A stretch of 9,156 bases of DNA from Nitrospirota bacterium. GTDB lineage: Bacteria > Nitrospirota > Nitrospiria > Nitrospirales > UBA8639. Where the stretch lies: assembly GCA_020355985.1 (NCBI GenBank), contig CP070628.1, positions 1,624,134-1,633,289 on the forward strand. The letters run 5' to 3'. The first letter of the stretch is position 1. Each line of letters begins with the position of its first letter. A model generated the notes under the pieces. That model was not told the DNA's origin. It did not search any database and saw only the letters and a program-made list of their open reading frames with translations. Positions 7,428 to 9,156 of the stretch are shown piece after piece. The position numbers and the translations under genes are program-made.

Positions 7428-8408
7428 TTAAATTTTCATGGCTTCTTGGACTTCCGCCATTGTTTCATTCGCGATGGTGGATGCCCGTCTCCGGCCTTCT
7501 TCGACGACTTCCTGTGTTTGCTTGGGATGGCCTGAAAAGGTCGCTCGGGTTTCCCACATTGGAGAAAATCGTTGGACCATGGCATCGGCTACTTGACGCT
7601 TGCAGTCGATGCATCCAATGGCGGCTGTCCGGCAATCGGTGTCGATTTGTTTGATGGCATCAACAGACGAAAAGATTTTATGGAAATCATAGACCGGACA
7701 GATGTCGGGATTACCTTTATCGGTGCGTCGGACTCTGGCAGGGTCGGTGACCATTGTCTTGAGTTTTTGCCGAACCTCCGGTTCGGTATCCGATAGATTA
7801 ATCGTATTGTGATAGCTTTTACTCATCTTTCGCCCATCGACTCCAAGCACTTTTGGGAATTTGGTTAGATATTCCTTAGGTTCAGGGAAAACCGTTGTGT
7901 ACAGACTATTGAATCGGCGACCAACTTCTCGTGTCAGTTCCAAATGTGGGAGCTGATCTTTTCCTACTGGAACCAGGTCGGGTTTATACAAGAGAATATC
8001 CGCGGCTTGGAGCACGGGATATCCTAAAAAGCCATAGGTGGTGAGATCTTTCTCCGTAATGGCCTCTTGCTTTTCTTTGTACGTGGGATTGCGCTCCAGC
8101 CAGGGAATAGGAATGATCATGGAAAGTAATAGATGCAAAATGGCATGTTCAGGAACCTGAGATTGAATGAAGACTGTGGCGCGATTTGGATCAATGCCTG
8201 CGGCCAGCCAGTCGATAAGTAGTTCGTGTGTAAATTCTTTCAGGCGGCTGGTATCGGCATAATTCGTAGATAGGGCATGCCAATCGGCCACGAAGAAAAA
8301 ACATTCATGCTGAACCTGAAGCGTCTTCCAATTCTCCAAGGCGCCGAGCAGGTTGCCTAAATGCATAAGTCCGCTCGGTTGCATGCCACTGAGTACGCGT
8401 GTCGTCAT
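7428..8408 (-). CDS. trpS: Tryptophanyl-tRNA synthetase with a four-cysteine motif
   Basis: This class I aminoacyl-tRNA synthetase charges tRNA-Trp in the cytosol. The 326-residue protein is of normal bacterial length. The Rossmann catalytic domain carries the HIGH-equivalent PSGLMHLGN (11-19), GFLGYPVLQAADILLY (126-141, tryptophan pocket region), VGKDQLPHLELTRE (148-161) and the KMSKS loop (194-198). In the C-terminal helical domain are cysteines 237, 259, 266 and 269 (CPVY, DC, GCIDC). This spacing, C-x21-C-x6-C-x2-C, is one residue off the [4Fe-4S] motif described for Thermotoga maritima TrpRS; E. coli TrpRS lacks it. The gene lies 30 bp after the M50 protease gene. Its SD, GAGGA, 11 nt from the ATG, overlaps a small GAGG/CCTC dyad. 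No terminator was seen after it, so some readthrough into gap is possible. Confidence 0.96.
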   Translation of the reverse strand: MTTRVLSGMQPSGLMHLGNLLGALENWKTLQVQHECFFFVADWHALSTNYADTSRLKEFTHELLIDWLAAGIDPNRATVFIQSQVPEHAILHLLLSMIIPIPWLERNPTYKEKQEAITEKDLTTYGFLGYPVLQAADILLYKPDLVPVGKDQLPHLELTREVGRRFNSLYTTVFPEPKEYLTKFPKVLGVDGRKMSKSYHNTINLSDTEPEVRQKLKTMVTDPARVRRTDKGNPDICPVYDFHKIFSSVDAIKQIDTDCRTAAIGCIDCKRQVADAMVQRFSPMWETRATFSGHPKQTQEVVEEGRRRASTIANETMAEVQEAMKI

Positions 8409-8438
8409 TATTGAGGTGTTCCTCTAATCTTCCGGCTT

Positions 8439-9152
8439 CTAAGCTGGTAAAAAAGGTTGGCCAATGATGCGAAACATGAAGAAAATAAAAGAGCTGATAA
8501 TTGGAATCTGGGAATCTACCATTAACAAACCAAAAATCATAAGCATGCCATAGGGCTCAAGTCGGTTCAAGATAAGCGCTGGTTTCGGAGGCAACAAGCT
8601 TCGCAAGATACGGCTACCATCCAGAGGCGGAAAGGGGAGGAGATTGAAGGATAATAATACGATATTCACGATCATAGATGATAAGGCCATTGCTGTTAGT
8701 GGAACGAGCAACATGCCAAGGAGATCTTGACGAGGTTCTGCACCAGGTTGAGGCGGCCAATTGGCTTGAATTGTGGGGTCCAAGTACAGAAAGAGCATCA
8801 GTAAGATGCCGCTAACAAGAGCTAAAAACAAATTCATCAGCGGACCAGCTATGGCGACAAAGGCCATGTCTCGGCGCGGATTGTGAAGTTGAGATGGATT
8901 GATAGGCACTGGTTTGGCCCAGCCAAAAATAACCCCACCTGGGACAAGTGATAGCATCAGAGGAACAAGAATGCTTCCCATTGGATCAATATGGGGTAGA
9001 GGATTCATCGTCAATCGCCCAAGTGATTTGGCCGTCTGATCGCCGAAAAAATTTGCGACCCAACCATGAGCATACTCGTGAAGGACGACGGCTGCCAAAA
9101 GTGGAACCAGCATATAAGAAAGTGTGTGGAGAAAAGAGGCGACGGAATCCAT
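8439..9152 (-). CDS. Site-2-type membrane zinc metalloprotease, peptidase family M50
   Basis: This polytopic inner-membrane protein belongs to the compact site-2 protease family that cleaves substrates within or near the membrane. The natural substrate cannot be told from sequence. The zinc-binding HEYAH (25-29) lies at the end of the first hydrophobic segment (about 11-30). Family motifs NPLPHIDP (50-57) and GWAKPVPIN (77-85) follow. NLLPFPPLDGSR (170-181) supplies the third zinc ligand, Asp178. Further hydrophobic segments are at about 58-72, 96-124, 147-171 and 203-231. There is no PDZ domain, unlike RseP. The ATG at 9152 is only 4 bases from the window edge and the frame stays open to it, so the true start may lie outside; the N-terminus is otherwise of normal length. 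The upstream neighbour is unknown; trpS follows 30 bp downstream, probably in the same transcript. Confidence 0.9.
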   Translation of the reverse strand: MDSVASFLHTLSYMLVPLLAAVVLHEYAHGWVANFFGDQTAKSLGRLTMNPLPHIDPMGSILVPLMLSLVPGGVIFGWAKPVPINPSQLHNPRRDMAFVAIAGPLMNLFLALVSGILLMLFLYLDPTIQANWPPQPGAEPRQDLLGMLLVPLTAMALSSMIVNIVLLSFNLLPFPPLDGSRILRSLLPPKPALILNRLEPYGMLMIFGLLMVDSQIPIISSFIFFMFRIIGQPFLPA

Positions 9153-9156
9153 CGAT

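Overview
The window holds a conserved chromosomal housekeeping region with no mobile element, CRISPR array, RNA gene or phage gene that I can see. There are eleven protein-coding genes: ten on the minus strand and one (ilvE) on the plus strand. Gene content, the gap-pgk-tpiA-secG order and the protein styles suggest a Gram-negative-type autotrophic bacterium, most likely of the Nitrospirota (Nitrospira-like). That assignment rests on family recollection, not on a database search, and is tentative.

Layout, left to right. Positions 1-937 hold proB (minus strand, cut off by the left edge), whose start lies inside the end of obg. obg, rpmA and rplU follow on the same strand, so transcription runs rplU > rpmA > obg > proB: two 50S ribosomal proteins, a ribosome-assembly GTPase and the first enzyme of proline synthesis. 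A 175-bp divergent spacer (2624-2798) carries rplU promoter candidates and two short inverted repeats. It separates this operon from ilvE (2799-3713, plus), a branched-chain amino acid aminotransferase. ilvE converges on secG across a 98-bp spacer.

Positions 3812-7334 form a tight glycolytic/gluconeogenic operon read right to left: gap > pgk > tpiA > secG. Its three enzymes catalyse consecutive interconversions between dihydroxyacetone phosphate and 3-phosphoglycerate, and secG, a Sec translocon subunit, trails it. A textbook sigma70-type promoter (TTGACA, 17-bp spacer, TACTAT) lies just upstream of gap. Upstream again are trpS (tryptophanyl-tRNA synthetase) and a site-2-type membrane zinc metalloprotease of family M50, whose start is at the extreme right edge.

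The most interesting detail is in TrpRS: four cysteines (237, 259, 266, 269) spaced almost exactly as in the iron-sulfur TrpRS of Thermotoga maritima. Other observations are modest: a long low-complexity SecG tail, a TKID G4 motif in Obg, weak or absent Shine-Dalgarno sites at tpiA and ilvE, and small inverted repeats in regulatory positions. I found no evidence of an undescribed multi-gene system here.
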